Virus record (IMG/VR): IMGVR_UViG_3300031857_007891
Location: 1 to 64,000 of that record
Strand: one strand, 5' to 3'
From: a virus
Length of the DNA stretch: 64,000 bases
Shown: positions 6,364-13,607 of the stretch, piece by piece
How positions within the stretch are numbered: position 1 is the first letter of the stretch
Layout: each line of letters opens with the position of its first letter
Program-made: the position numbers and the translations under genes
The notes under the pieces: model-generated
The model's database searches: none
What the model saw: only the letters and a program-made list of their open reading frames with translations
What the model was told of the DNA's origin: nothing

Positions 6364-6575
6364 AGCAACCATCCACTTTGGATGATCACCCCTGAGGGCC
6401 AAAGGTAAGTAGGGGGTCAGACGTTGGGTTCTATCATACTCATTCTCAATTACATAGAGTATGAAAGTTGTCCCCGATAGTTGCTGAAATGGAATTGACA
6501 TAAGGTTCTGGGGTGGATCAAGACTATAGGCTGAAAGAAATGTCCCACCGAAGGCTAAAGACGGCAGAACTGAAA
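6364..6575 (+). ncRNA. candidate structured noncoding RNA
   Basis: The gap 6346-6658 has no gene but folds well. Domain 1: AGCAAC 6364-6369 closes with GTTGCT 6480-6485. Inside are hairpin CATCC/GGATG (6370-6384), helix CCCCT 6389-6393/AGGGG 6411-6415, and a long stem GGG...CT...TCATACTC 6434-6441/GAGTATGA 6457-6464, continued by AG and CCC. Domain 2: GTTCTG 6505-6510 closes with CAGAAC 6565-6570, with GGTGG 6512-6516/CCACC 6545-6549 and GAC 6522-6524/GTC 6542-6544 inside. A promoter sits exactly upstream. It matches no RNA family I know. It could be a trans-acting RNA, a packaging RNA or a long leader of the fibre operon. The 3' end is uncertain. Confidence 0.55.
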
Positions 6576-6658
6576 ATCAATTTTAAACAAAAAAATCTCT
6601 AAGGGGATAGGTGTGCCCAATTGGGAAATTATCCTTACCTTTATCTAAATTTTTAGAA

Positions 6659-6889
6659 ATGGCAACTAACATTAAAGCAGGGCTATATCAACCCCCATTT
6701 ACTGAAGGGGATGAGAACCTAAGTTATATGCTAGTTTACATAGATGATAAAGTTGTGCAGTTTCTAGATGAGGATGAGAAGTTCGTCTGCCAATTCTCGT
6801 ATGAAGAACTCAGAGGGATAATGGCTATCATGGCTGCAGAGCAGGAGAAGACACACCTTAGAATACAAGCTCAAGTTAGAAAAAACTAA
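6659..6889 (+). CDS. small protein preceding the fibre gene
   Basis: 76 residues from the ATG at 6659 (MATNIKAGLYQPPF). A longer frame from 6611 would add an unlikely leader. The protein is acidic with a strand-rich middle (YMLVYIDDKVVQFLDEDEKFVCQF) and a helical, charged C-terminus. No family is recognised. It ends in a TAATG overlap with the 777-aa fibre gene, so translation is coupled. It could be a fibre chaperone or a small tail component. Confidence 0.75.
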   Translation: MATNIKAGLYQPPFTEGDENLSYMLVYIDDKVVQFLDEDEKFVCQFSYEELRGIMAIMAAEQEKTHLRIQAQVRKN

Positions 6890-9222
6890 TGGGAATAAAG
6901 TTAAAGAAAATAGATAGAGTACCAACATCTTTAAAAGAACTTATAGATGTAGACTCTAGCACAGGGATAACCAGGTGTGTTGACTGCATATCTAATGGGA
7001 TGATTCTAGTAGCATCTGTCTCAGAGATATACAAGAGGGATACATTTGTCTTCAAGCATCTTACAGATATCATTAAGGTTGGACAAGGAATACAGGCTAC
7101 ATTAACTAATGGGATTATGACACTCTCAAGTAGCTTAGAGTCACTAAACCTTAACGACTTACTTGATGTATCGATTACTAATCCAGCAGATGATGATGTT
7201 TTAACTTACAACTCTATCCTGCAAAGATGGGAGAACACGGCCAGTGGTTGGGTCCCAACTAGCAGGACTATTAGTATCAACGGGGTAATCCAAGATTTAT
7301 CAGCAAATAGAAGCTGGACTATATCAGCAGGAACAGGGACAGTGACATCAGTTACTGGGACTGGGACTGTGTCGGGGTTAACATTATCTGGGACAGGTAC
7401 TACAGCAGTTACACTTACTCTTGGGGGAGTTATAGCATTAAACTCTGGAGATATAACTTCAGGATTAGGCTTTACCCCATACAATGCTACTAACCCTGCT
7501 GGGTATATTACAACATCTGCTTTAGCTAACTATGTTACGAATAGTTCATTAAGCAGCACATTAACTAACTACGTTACTAGTAGTACTTTCAGTAGTACAA
7601 TATCAGGGCTATCTTCTGTGTACCAACCATTGTTTGTAACAGATAATGGGTTAACTTACTCAGCAGGTACATTAAAACTAGGGGGTGCATTAACTGGAAA
7701 TACAGCTATATCCGGAGCATCTGGTACATACTCTTTATATCTTCAAAGATTCTCAGAGTTAAAGTTAAATGCTGATGATAGTAATACTTCTACTGAAATA
7801 AATCTGACTCCAACTCAGATAAAAGTTAAGACTCCTCTTTACGGATCTAAGTCTGTTGGGGATGTTCTTACTCTTAAAGATCCCACTACTGGGGAGGTAG
7901 AATTTGAAACTCCGGCTACAGGAAGTGGGGGTCTTCAATATGGGGTAGCCTCAGGTACTAACACATATGCTGTAACTATCTCAGGAGTAGCTAGTTACGT
8001 AGATGGGGATACATACGTTGTTAAATTCACTAACGGGAATGACGATGACTCTACTATTAACATCAATGGCTTAGGGGCAAAACTACTTGTAAAAGAATTT
8101 AATGTACAACTTACTGGAGGGGATATTGTATCGGGGCAAGATCTGATAATCATCTACGATGGGACTAACTTCCAAACTTTAGGGGTAGCCCCAAATCAGT
8201 TGTTTGCTTACATAACTAATGATGACTCAGTTACTATAACTAAAGGTCAACCTGTGTATGCCTTTGGGTCGGCAGGAAATAGAATGAGTGTTAAACTAGC
8301 AAGTAATGCAGGTGACTCAACTTCTGCTCAAACAGTAGGATTAGTATTCAGTTCTAGCATAGCTGCAGGACAGAAAGGCTTTATAATAACTCAAGGGGTT
8401 ATCTCAGGAGTTGATACTGGATCTTACTCAGCAGGGAACACTCTATTTCTAGGGGCTACAGCAGGGACATTAACTGCAACTAAACCATATGCCCCAAATC
8501 ACTTAGTTTATATAGGGACTGTAGAGAGAGCAAATGCAGGGAATGGTCAGATCTATGTTAAACCACAAAATGGTTATGAGCTAAATGAGATTCATGATAT
8601 AGACTTAGTCTCAACCGCCCCTGTAAATAACGACGTACTTGTATTTGATACTAGCACTACTCCTGACTTATGGAAACCTAAGAGTATCCCAACTATCTTA
8701 GGGTACACCCCACAAAATTCTAGTTATGCTTCATATACTGTACAAGCTAACAATACCGGGGCTACAGCAACTGCTGTTGATCATGCATTTAGATATAATG
8801 GAAACCAAACCTTCACTGGAACTATTACATATAACCAAGGAAGCAATTTAACATTAGGAGCAGGAACATATTATTACAACTGGACAAGGATTGGTAATAT
8901 GGTAAACTATTCGTTTTACTTTTACACTAGTGCTACACCAATAACATGGGTTGCTAACTCAGGTTTTATAACATGGGACCTGCCTACCGACATGCCAAAT
9001 CCGGTAGTACCATCTGGGGTAAGCGTAAATGGATACTGGCTTATAAGAAATTTTATGTCAGTAGTTAATCAAAGAGACACCACAAGTAGTCAAGCTACTT
9101 TTTATGGGGGTTTGCAAGTAAATGTTGCAACTACCCCTACATTTAGATTCTTATTTAATCCTGCTGCAAACATAACAAATGCTAGATTTTATAACTATAG
9201 TGGAACATATTTTACTTCATAA
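6889..9222 (+). CDS. tail or head fibre protein
   Basis: 777 residues. The N-terminal 100 residues are probably the virion anchor. Then come repeat units typical of phage fibres: short Gly/Thr/Ser strands (GTGTVTSVTGTGTVSGL), and DVLTYNS...W / GDITSGLGFTPYN / DVLVFDTS...W units that recur. A Gly-rich domain at about 350-560 has the VTITKGQPVYAFG...GNTLFLGATAGTLT pattern common in fibre proteins, and the C-terminal 150 residues are aromatic beta-sheet, probably the receptor-binding tip. It is likely a trimer and determines host range. Which virion organelle it attaches to cannot be told from sequence. Confidence 0.85.
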   Translation: MGIKLKKIDRVPTSLKELIDVDSSTGITRCVDCISNGMILVASVSEIYKRDTFVFKHLTDIIKVGQGIQATLTNGIMTLSSSLESLNLNDLLDVSITNPADDDVLTYNSILQRWENTASGWVPTSRTISINGVIQDLSANRSWTISAGTGTVTSVTGTGTVSGLTLSGTGTTAVTLTLGGVIALNSGDITSGLGFTPYNATNPAGYITTSALANYVTNSSLSSTLTNYVTSSTFSSTISGLSSVYQPLFVTDNGLTYSAGTLKLGGALTGNTAISGASGTYSLYLQRFSELKLNADDSNTSTEINLTPTQIKVKTPLYGSKSVGDVLTLKDPTTGEVEFETPATGSGGLQYGVASGTNTYAVTISGVASYVDGDTYVVKFTNGNDDDSTININGLGAKLLVKEFNVQLTGGDIVSGQDLIIIYDGTNFQTLGVAPNQLFAYITNDDSVTITKGQPVYAFGSAGNRMSVKLASNAGDSTSAQTVGLVFSSSIAAGQKGFIITQGVISGVDTGSYSAGNTLFLGATAGTLTATKPYAPNHLVYIGTVERANAGNGQIYVKPQNGYELNEIHDIDLVSTAPVNNDVLVFDTSTTPDLWKPKSIPTILGYTPQNSSYASYTVQANNTGATATAVDHAFRYNGNQTFTGTITYNQGSNLTLGAGTYYYNWTRIGNMVNYSFYFYTSATPITWVANSGFITWDLPTDMPNPVVPSGVSVNGYWLIRNFMSVVNQRDTTSSQATFYGGLQVNVATTPTFRFLFNPAANITNARFYNYSGTYFTS

Positions 9223-9224
9223 TC

Positions 9225-9470
9225 ATGATAACAGCAATTCTTCCAAGCCCGTTGATTTACTTCAACACTACCCTGACCAAGTTAAAGTGGGCAATGACCT
9301 ACCCCGACAACGTGGCCTACTACCAGTTAACGACAGCAGATGACCTTATCCTAAAGGATGGTCAGTGTTTCATTGACGACGCCACGGTTCAGTCTTGGGG
9401 GGCGGACGATACAATCATTACGGATGCCATAATCGCATTGGCTCCATGGAATATACAAATACCAGAATAA
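9225..9470 (+). CDS. small fibre-associated protein with unusual codon use
   Basis: 81 residues (MITAILPSPLIYFN...). No family is recognised. The middle reads as a short beta domain (YYQLTTADDLILKDGQCFIDD). It stands out by base composition: many codons end in C or G (GAC, GCC, AAC, TAC), unlike the AT-rich genes around it, so it may be recently acquired. It lies 2 nt after the fibre gene and overlaps the next gene by one base, so it is probably a fibre cap, chaperone or tip protein. That role is inference. Confidence 0.75.
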   Translation: MITAILPSPLIYFNTTLTKLKWAMTYPDNVAYYQLTTADDLILKDGQCFIDDATVQSWGADDTIITDAIIALAPWNIQIPE

Positions 9471-10531
9471 TGCAAAACTTAGATAAAGCACTAAGACTCC
9501 TTAACCTCCCAACAGAGCTAGGAGCAATCAATGGACAGATCAATAAGAGAACAACTAAGTCTCTAATTGAGAACTGCTTGATGGATTTTACTAAGATGGT
9601 AAAGAATCCCACAACTGGGAAGTCTGAACCTACGACTACATTTAGCTATGTCATCGAGTCATCTGAATCTTTATTCGGAGCTTACCCACTAAACTTAGTT
9701 GCTATTCACTTGCATTCTAGTAATATGGAATTGGTTAGCACGGAGAATAATTCATTCACTCTCTATCGGCCATTCCAGGAGATAACTATATCTGACACAC
9801 AGACAAGTTGGGTGGGATGGAATGAAATATCTATTGTCCCTACGGCTAATGGGTATGACTACAACTTCTACTACGAGCAGGGCTTCAACAGCTACTTCGG
9901 GGTGTACTACCCACACGACGAAAACATCACGTGGAGGTCTATCTTAAGAAAGACATTTATCAAAACCACATCTACACCCAATCCCACCCGATTCAGTAAG
10001 TCATACCCTAAATACACTATTGCTGAACTTAAAAGAAAAACAGGGTTTACAGACCGTCAGTTAGCTGAAGCGTTTGGGACTACATGGCATGTAGAGCTTA
10101 AGAGTCCAGCTACTCACTGCCTTAACTTAGCAAGTGATATTGTAGTTATAAGTAATGAGATAGTAAAAGGAGAAGCGTATATCAATGGAATCCTCAGCAG
10201 AAACATCATGTATAAAACTCTGATTAGCTCTTACTTTAAGCTACTCCCAGACTTTGTTTGCAGATGGAAACTGTATAATGATAAGTTTACTACAGGCGGG
10301 GATAATGTATTTGGCACTGCTTGGAATAAGACTATTTCATCTACTGCAGATACTACCTTGAATCTTAAGAAGGGTACAGCTGTTAGTTATGATTCTACAA
10401 CTAATACACTAACCTATCCACCAAATAGTAGACTTGTATTTGACTATGAATTCCTCCCAGCTCAGGGAAAGAATGAAACCAATGGTTCACAACTCTACTT
10501 AGATACAATGACTAAAGAGTTATTCATATGA
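9470..10531 (+). CDS. unknown 353-aa protein in the fibre operon
   Basis: The start at 9470 (MQNLDKALRLL) is chosen because its ATG shares a base with the previous stop; an earlier in-frame start at 9395 would cut into that gene. The N-terminus is helical and the middle aromatic and beta-rich (YDYNFYYEQGFNSYFGVYY). A segment YTIAELKRKTGFTDRQLAEAFG looks like a helix-turn-helix or small helical bundle, and the C-terminal 100 residues are beta-rich. The aromatic patch (about 9850-9945) uses C-ending codons foreign to the flanks. Fibre or receptor-binding accessory by position only. Confidence 0.75.
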   Translation: MQNLDKALRLLNLPTELGAINGQINKRTTKSLIENCLMDFTKMVKNPTTGKSEPTTTFSYVIESSESLFGAYPLNLVAIHLHSSNMELVSTENNSFTLYRPFQEITISDTQTSWVGWNEISIVPTANGYDYNFYYEQGFNSYFGVYYPHDENITWRSILRKTFIKTTSTPNPTRFSKSYPKYTIAELKRKTGFTDRQLAEAFGTTWHVELKSPATHCLNLASDIVVISNEIVKGEAYINGILSRNIMYKTLISSYFKLLPDFVCRWKLYNDKFTTGGDNVFGTAWNKTISSTADTTLNLKKGTAVSYDSTTNTLTYPPNSRLVFDYEFLPAQGKNETNGSQLYLDTMTKELFI

Positions 10532-10908
10532 AAGACTTAATAAAATCAATCAAGTATAGACTGCAGCTCTTTGACGGGCTGTGGTCTATTCCACTAGCTT
10601 TCGTAACCTTCACAGCGTTTGGGTACATAAGCTCAGTCTACTTTGGTGATCCACTTATATCTATCGAGTACTTGCAACAAGTTTTAATGGCTGCATTAAT
10701 CCTTGTATTTGCTAACTTTGTAGTATTCCTTGGAATTAACTTCAACTTTAGAAACTTACAGAAAGAGTTTTACTCTAAAGATCTGAAGTACTACTCTAAA
10801 ATGGAACTTAACTCATGGCAAAAAATAAAATTATATCTGCTTGTTTACTTTGGATTTCTCTTATCCTTCCTACTAATCCTTTGGTTAGTAATGACGGTTA
10901 CTGCGTAA
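10528..10908 (+). CDS. three-TM membrane protein, holin candidate
   Basis: 126 residues with hydrophobic segments at about 18-36, 47-69 and 97-120 and charged loops between them. The layout and size fit class I holins. It overlaps the fibre-operon gene by 4 nt at its start and the endolysin gene by 94 nt at its end, and is directly followed by endolysin and two spanin-like genes. A holin that lets endolysin act would be expected here, although this endolysin has its own signal peptide, so the protein may be a pinholin. Topology supports it; sequence identity does not prove it. Confidence 0.7.
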   Translation: MKDLIKSIKYRLQLFDGLWSIPLAFVTFTAFGYISSVYFGDPLISIEYLQQVLMAALILVFANFVVFLGINFNFRNLQKEFYSKDLKYYSKMELNSWQKIKLYLLVYFGFLLSFLLILWLVMTVTA

Positions 10909-11384
10909 GATTAACTGCAGAAGCTTTCATTGGAATTAGCGAGAAAGGTGGGAATAACAAGGGGTTTACGGATAAATACTTCCGTAGACTAATGGAGAAG
11001 CAAGGCTGGAAACCAGGCTATGCTTGGTGTAGCTTCTTTGTCATGGGGGTACTAGATGAGTGTGACATCCCTAACACTATAACTGGATGGGCCCCAACTG
11101 CGTACAATAGAAAAGATGTGATATTCACGGATGGAAAGTTTAAGCAAAACTATAATCCAGCTGACGTGTTAATCATGACTTTAAGCTATGGGTATGACAG
11201 GACTAGATACAAAGGTATCGGGCACACAGGCGTAGTAGAACTAATAGGGAAACACTCAGTTAGAACCATAGAAGGGAATACTAACGAAAGAGGGACTAGA
11301 GATTCAAGAACAGGGGATGGAGTATTTAGAAAGGTACGTCCATTGTCACGAAACTTACACATAACCAGATGGAAAAAAGCGTAA
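10815..11384 (+). CDS. secreted CHAP-like endolysin
   Basis: 189 residues. Residues 1-25 form a signal peptide or anchor (KNKIISACLLWISLILP). The mature domain has the arrangement of CHAP/NlpC-type cysteine peptidases: GYAWCSFFVMGVL with catalytic Cys72, GIGHTGVVELIG with His137, then TIEGNTN with Glu153/Asn155 as the polar third residue. Such enzymes cut peptidoglycan amide bonds at the end of infection. Overlaps the holin candidate upstream and the spanin-like gene downstream by 16 nt. The signal peptide suggests Sec export with timing set by the membrane protein. Domain call is good; bond specificity unknown. Confidence 0.85.
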   Translation: MAKNKIISACLLWISLILPTNPLVSNDGYCVRLTAEAFIGISEKGGNNKGFTDKYFRRLMEKQGWKPGYAWCSFFVMGVLDECDIPNTITGWAPTAYNRKDVIFTDGKFKQNYNPADVLIMTLSYGYDRTRYKGIGHTGVVELIGKHSVRTIEGNTNERGTRDSRTGDGVFRKVRPLSRNLHITRWKKA

Positions 11385-11770
11385 CAATCAAAGTAATTCA
11401 AGCGTTATCAGCTACACTACTTCTTATAGCAATTGCTGTCACAGTCAAAACTTGTAAGAGAGAAGATAGCGATCCACTGCAGGATAGACTAGAGGAGATA
11501 AATGATAGCTTAATGCAAGAGGTAATGGAGAACTCAATTAAGATTGATTCTCTATACCTTAAAATAGACTCACTAGATCTACTATCAGATACGATAATTA
11601 ACAAACAATCAGTTGTCAATGAATACTATAATCAAGAGGTTTACAATATCCTTAGTGCTGATGCTCGTGGTGCTAACCGCAAGCTCGCAGAAGTCCTTAA
11701 AGTTTCGGACTCCCTCCTCAAAGCAGGATTCTTTTCCCGTACTATCAACGTACCAAACGAGCTTAATTAA
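11369..11770 (+). CDS. Rz-like inner-membrane spanin candidate
   Basis: 133 residues. One N-terminal membrane segment at about 8-26 (VIQALSATLLLIAIAVTV) is followed by a long, charged, probably coiled-coil periplasmic part (LQDRLEEINDSLMQEVMEN, KIDSLYLKIDSLDLLSD). This is the topology of i-spanins, which link inner and outer membrane and disrupt the latter in the last step of lysis. It directly follows the endolysin and is overlapped over 152 nt in another frame by the next gene, as Rz and Rz1 are in many phages. Function is inferred from topology and context. Confidence 0.7.
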   Translation: MEKSVTIKVIQALSATLLLIAIAVTVKTCKREDSDPLQDRLEEINDSLMQEVMENSIKIDSLYLKIDSLDLLSDTIINKQSVVNEYYNQEVYNILSADARGANRKLAEVLKVSDSLLKAGFFSRTINVPNELN

Positions 11771-12074
11771 CCTCAACTTTAACTCCATGATGTACTGGTA
11801 CGATGCCGCTACCAGGATGGAAAGGTTGTACCTATTGCAAAGAGAAAAATTAGACTACTATTATAAAATTACTGGCGTACAAGCTACCAGTATACAAGAT
11901 CTTCAAATGGTTTACGAGAATAAAGTAGCAATAGAGAAAAAAATTAAGGACGAAGCTGCTGACGAAGTTAATAAACTCAAGAAACAAGTCAAAGGATTGA
12001 AGATAAAAAACACAATCTTGACAATCGGAGTAGGAGGTCTGGCGTTGACTACAGCTTATTTTGCTATTTTTTAG
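11619..12074 (+). CDS. exported coiled-coil protein overlapping the spanin gene
   Basis: 151 residues from the ATG at 11619; a TTG two codons earlier is also possible. Residues 1-23 look like a signal peptide (RFTISLVLMLVVLTASSQ), the middle is a Tyr-rich and then Lys/Glu coiled coil (VAIEKKIKDEAADEVNKLKKQVKGLK), and the C-terminus is a membrane segment (ILTIGVGGLALTTAYFAIF). No lipobox Cys, so it is not a classical Rz1 o-spanin. It may be a partner of the Rz-like protein or a unimolecular spanin-like protein anchored at its C-terminus. Confidence 0.7.
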   Translation: MNTIIKRFTISLVLMLVVLTASSQKSLKFRTPSSKQDSFPVLSTYQTSLINLNFNSMMYWYDAATRMERLYLLQREKLDYYYKITGVQATSIQDLQMVYENKVAIEKKIKDEAADEVNKLKKQVKGLKIKNTILTIGVGGLALTTAYFAIF

Positions 12075-12082
12075 TAAAACTA

Positions 12083-12112
12083 TTGTTTATATAAAAAGTC
12101 TTATTACATTTG
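12083..12112 (+). promoter_or_regulatory. Bacteroidota-type promoter (-33 and -7)
   Basis: TTG (12083-12085), 19 nt, then TACATTTG (12105-12112), a full match to the TTG/TAnnTTTG consensus. Transcription should start near 12118, giving a leader of about 13 nt for the GroES-like gene. Confidence 0.75.
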
Positions 12113-12130
12113 CATAAAACCAAACGTAAT

Positions 12131-12394
12131 ATGAACTTTAATCCTACCAGAGATTGGGTAGTTCTCCCAATCCCACACAAGAAAGTAACAGACAGCGGAA
12201 TTCTTTTATCTGATGAAGCCGCGAACTCACTTAAGTCTAACATATTAGAAGCCCTCAAAGTTGGACCAGAATGTAAGCTGGTTAAAGAGGGAGATATGGT
12301 CTACGTGCACCCACACACTGAGGGTGTTATTATTACTGTTGAAGGAATTGACTACGTTATGATTAACGAATTCATGATTCTAGGTACACTATGA
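12131..12394 (+). CDS. GroES-like co-chaperonin
   Basis: 87 residues with the GroES plan: N-terminal strand NPTRDWVVLPIPHKKV, then the mobile-loop region TDSGILLSDEAA (GroES has GGIVL here), then LEALKVGP, VKEGDMVYVHP, and the end strands VEGIDYVMINEFMILG. GroES caps GroEL and helps fold proteins; phages such as T4 (gp31) use their own version to fit their capsid protein into the host chamber. It has its own strong promoter and opens an operon leading to DNA-binding proteins and the terminase. Family confidence is high, the capsid link is inference. Confidence 0.85.
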   Translation: MNFNPTRDWVVLPIPHKKVTDSGILLSDEAANSLKSNILEALKVGPECKLVKEGDMVYVHPHTEGVIITVEGIDYVMINEFMILGTL

Positions 12395-12645
12395 CTGGAA
12401 GCGTTACCATCTCATTAGAGGACTACGAAGAACTTAAAGACGGTTCTAAATCATCAATAGAACTAAAGTCTAAAGTTATCAAAGCAGCCAAAGAGATAGA
12501 GGTATTCTTGTCATTTCTATGTACCAGGGAAAGTATCTCTGAGTATATCACCGAGTTTAACTCGTATTCAAAGAAGTGTAAGATACATCTAATCGATGGA
12601 AAGGCTAAAATAGAACTTAACGAATTGCAAGATGAAGAAGTTTAA
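12391..12645 (+). CDS. unknown 84-aa protein
   Basis: Starts MTGSVTISLEDYEELKDG, overlapping the co-chaperonin stop (ATGA). An N-terminal segment with the SLEDYEELK pattern recalls short helical phage proteins, followed by a long helix (ELKSKVIKAAKEIEVFLSFL) and a C-terminal acidic end. No domain is recognised. It overlaps the next gene by 14 nt, so it belongs to a tightly coupled string of small genes. Confidence 0.75.
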   Translation: MTGSVTISLEDYEELKDGSKSSIELKSKVIKAAKEIEVFLSFLCTRESISEYITEFNSYSKKCKIHLIDGKAKIELNELQDEEV

Positions 12646-12949
12646 CATTACTGTAGATTCTACTAAGAAATTCCTGCAAGCTTTTAATGGGATTTTTAAC
12701 ATGACGTCTATGGAGTTGTCAGTATTAGCTGAGCTTCTAGACCATGGGGACACGGTCAATCTATGTTCCCCGGATAATAAGCGTAAAGTATCAAAGCTTT
12801 TAGAAATCAAGGACCACAACACCCTGAATAACTATGTTAAAAGACTTAAGGATAAGAAAGCTATCATAAAGTCTAAAGATGGGTACGTGATTAACCCTGT
12901 TTTAAGGAAGCAAGACTCTCAAATCATTATAACTATCAAGAATGGATGA
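12632..12949 (+). CDS. winged-helix-like DNA-binding protein
   Basis: 105 residues. MTSMELSVLAELLDHG, NKRKVSKLLEIKDHNTLNNYVKRLKDKKAIIKSKDGYVINP reads as a winged helix-turn-helix: helix, helix, recognition helix with Asn/Tyr/Lys, then a beta wing (AIIKSKDGYVINP). It resembles MarR/Rep-type folds in phage regulators. Possible roles are a late-gene regulator or a terminase-associated DNA binder; it lies between the co-chaperonin and packaging genes. Fold likely, role unknown. Confidence 0.7.
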   Translation: MKKFNITVDSTKKFLQAFNGIFNMTSMELSVLAELLDHGDTVNLCSPDNKRKVSKLLEIKDHNTLNNYVKRLKDKKAIIKSKDGYVINPVLRKQDSQIIITIKNG

Positions 12950-13079
12950 AGTACAACTAACTGATGTGGTAACCTTTTATCATATTGAGTACCACAACGT
13001 CGTTATAATAGTAGTACAATCCCCAACTGGTAAGGTTAAAAAAATAGATACAACTTACTCAATAGATTATATAAACTAA
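12942..13079 (+). CDS. unknown 45-aa protein
   Basis: A short frame (MDEVQLTDVVTFYHIEYHN..., ending DYIN) that overlaps the winged-helix gene by 8 nt and shares its stop with the next start (TAATG). The gene spacing and overlaps match the rest of the operon, which is the main support. Composition is strand-forming (VVIIVVQSPTGKVKKIDTTYSI), a small beta sheet. No function is known. Confidence 0.65.
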   Translation: MDEVQLTDVVTFYHIEYHNVVIIVVQSPTGKVKKIDTTYSIDYIN

Positions 13080-13417
13080 TGGAAAAACAATTCCCCTCAT
13101 TTCTTCAGATGATGTCTAACTATGTTAAATCATCTGCAAAACACATTGCTAATGGTTTTAAGGTGACTACAGAAGAGCAATATCGTAACAGATTGCAAGC
13201 CTGTCACTCCTGCCCAAACCTGAGTGAAGAGAAAAGATGTCTTCTTTGTGGTTGCTATGTAGAAAGTAAGGCATACAGAATCTCTGATTACTGTCCAGAC
13301 AATCCCCCAAGATGGGAGAAGTTGACAATTGGACAAGACGGAGTCCCTGTATCCATTAAATCTACAGATAATGCAAAAGGAGAAGATAATAATACAGAAG
13401 CTAGCAACAAAGTATAA
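13079..13417 (+). CDS. zinc-ribbon-like protein
   Basis: 112 residues. RLQACHSCPNLSEEKRCLLCGCYVESKAYRISDYCP has cysteines in the order CxxC ... CxxCxC ... C, which fits a small zinc-binding ribbon seen in phage structural regions, followed by a conserved-looking NPPRWEK. The N-terminal 35 residues are helical and the C-terminal 30 hydrophilic. Zinc-binding proteins of this type sit beside packaging genes in many Bacteroidota phages without assigned role. It overlaps the HU/IHF-like gene by 47 nt. Confidence 0.75.
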   Translation: MEKQFPSFLQMMSNYVKSSAKHIANGFKVTTEEQYRNRLQACHSCPNLSEEKRCLLCGCYVESKAYRISDYCPDNPPRWEKLTIGQDGVPVSIKSTDNAKGEDNNTEASNKV

Positions 13418-13607
13418 TCTCCCACTGCAGAAAATAGAAGAGATAGTCTACTCTCAATTTAAATACGTGGCTAAGGTCATGAAAGAGGGAGGCTTTGCTT
13501 CAATTCGACTGCAATATTTTGGGAAATTTCATGCAAAAAGTGAACGTATAGCTCATCTAAACGAGAAAACCAGACGTAAGAATGAAAGACTTGCTAACAG
13601 TAAATAA
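13371..13607 (+). CDS. HU/IHF-like DNA-binding protein
   Basis: 78 residues from the start at 13371 (MQKEKIIIQKLATKYN); a longer frame from 13329 lies fully inside the previous gene. The plan matches HU/IHF: two N-terminal helices with KLATKYNLPLQKIEEIVYSQFKYVAKVM, then the strand and turn SIRLQYFGKFHAKSERI, equivalent to the GFGxF signature and beta-arm, and a basic tail (NEKTRRKNERLANSK). IHF-like proteins are a typical crAss-like phage feature. Likely job: bending DNA for packaging or compacting it with the terminase. The beta-arm is short. Confidence 0.8.
   Translation: MQKEKIIIQKLATKYNLPLQKIEEIVYSQFKYVAKVMKEGGFASIRLQYFGKFHAKSERIAHLNEKTRRKNERLANSK

Noticed and set aside
6307-6501. 64-aa minus-strand frame inside the RNA candidate region
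   Set aside because: No promoter, no domain, and it crosses the basic-protein gene and the paired helices.
13329-13371. Longer start of the HU/IHF-like gene
   Set aside because: The added 14 residues lie wholly inside the zinc-ribbon gene and do not fit the HU N-terminus, which begins at the second Met.
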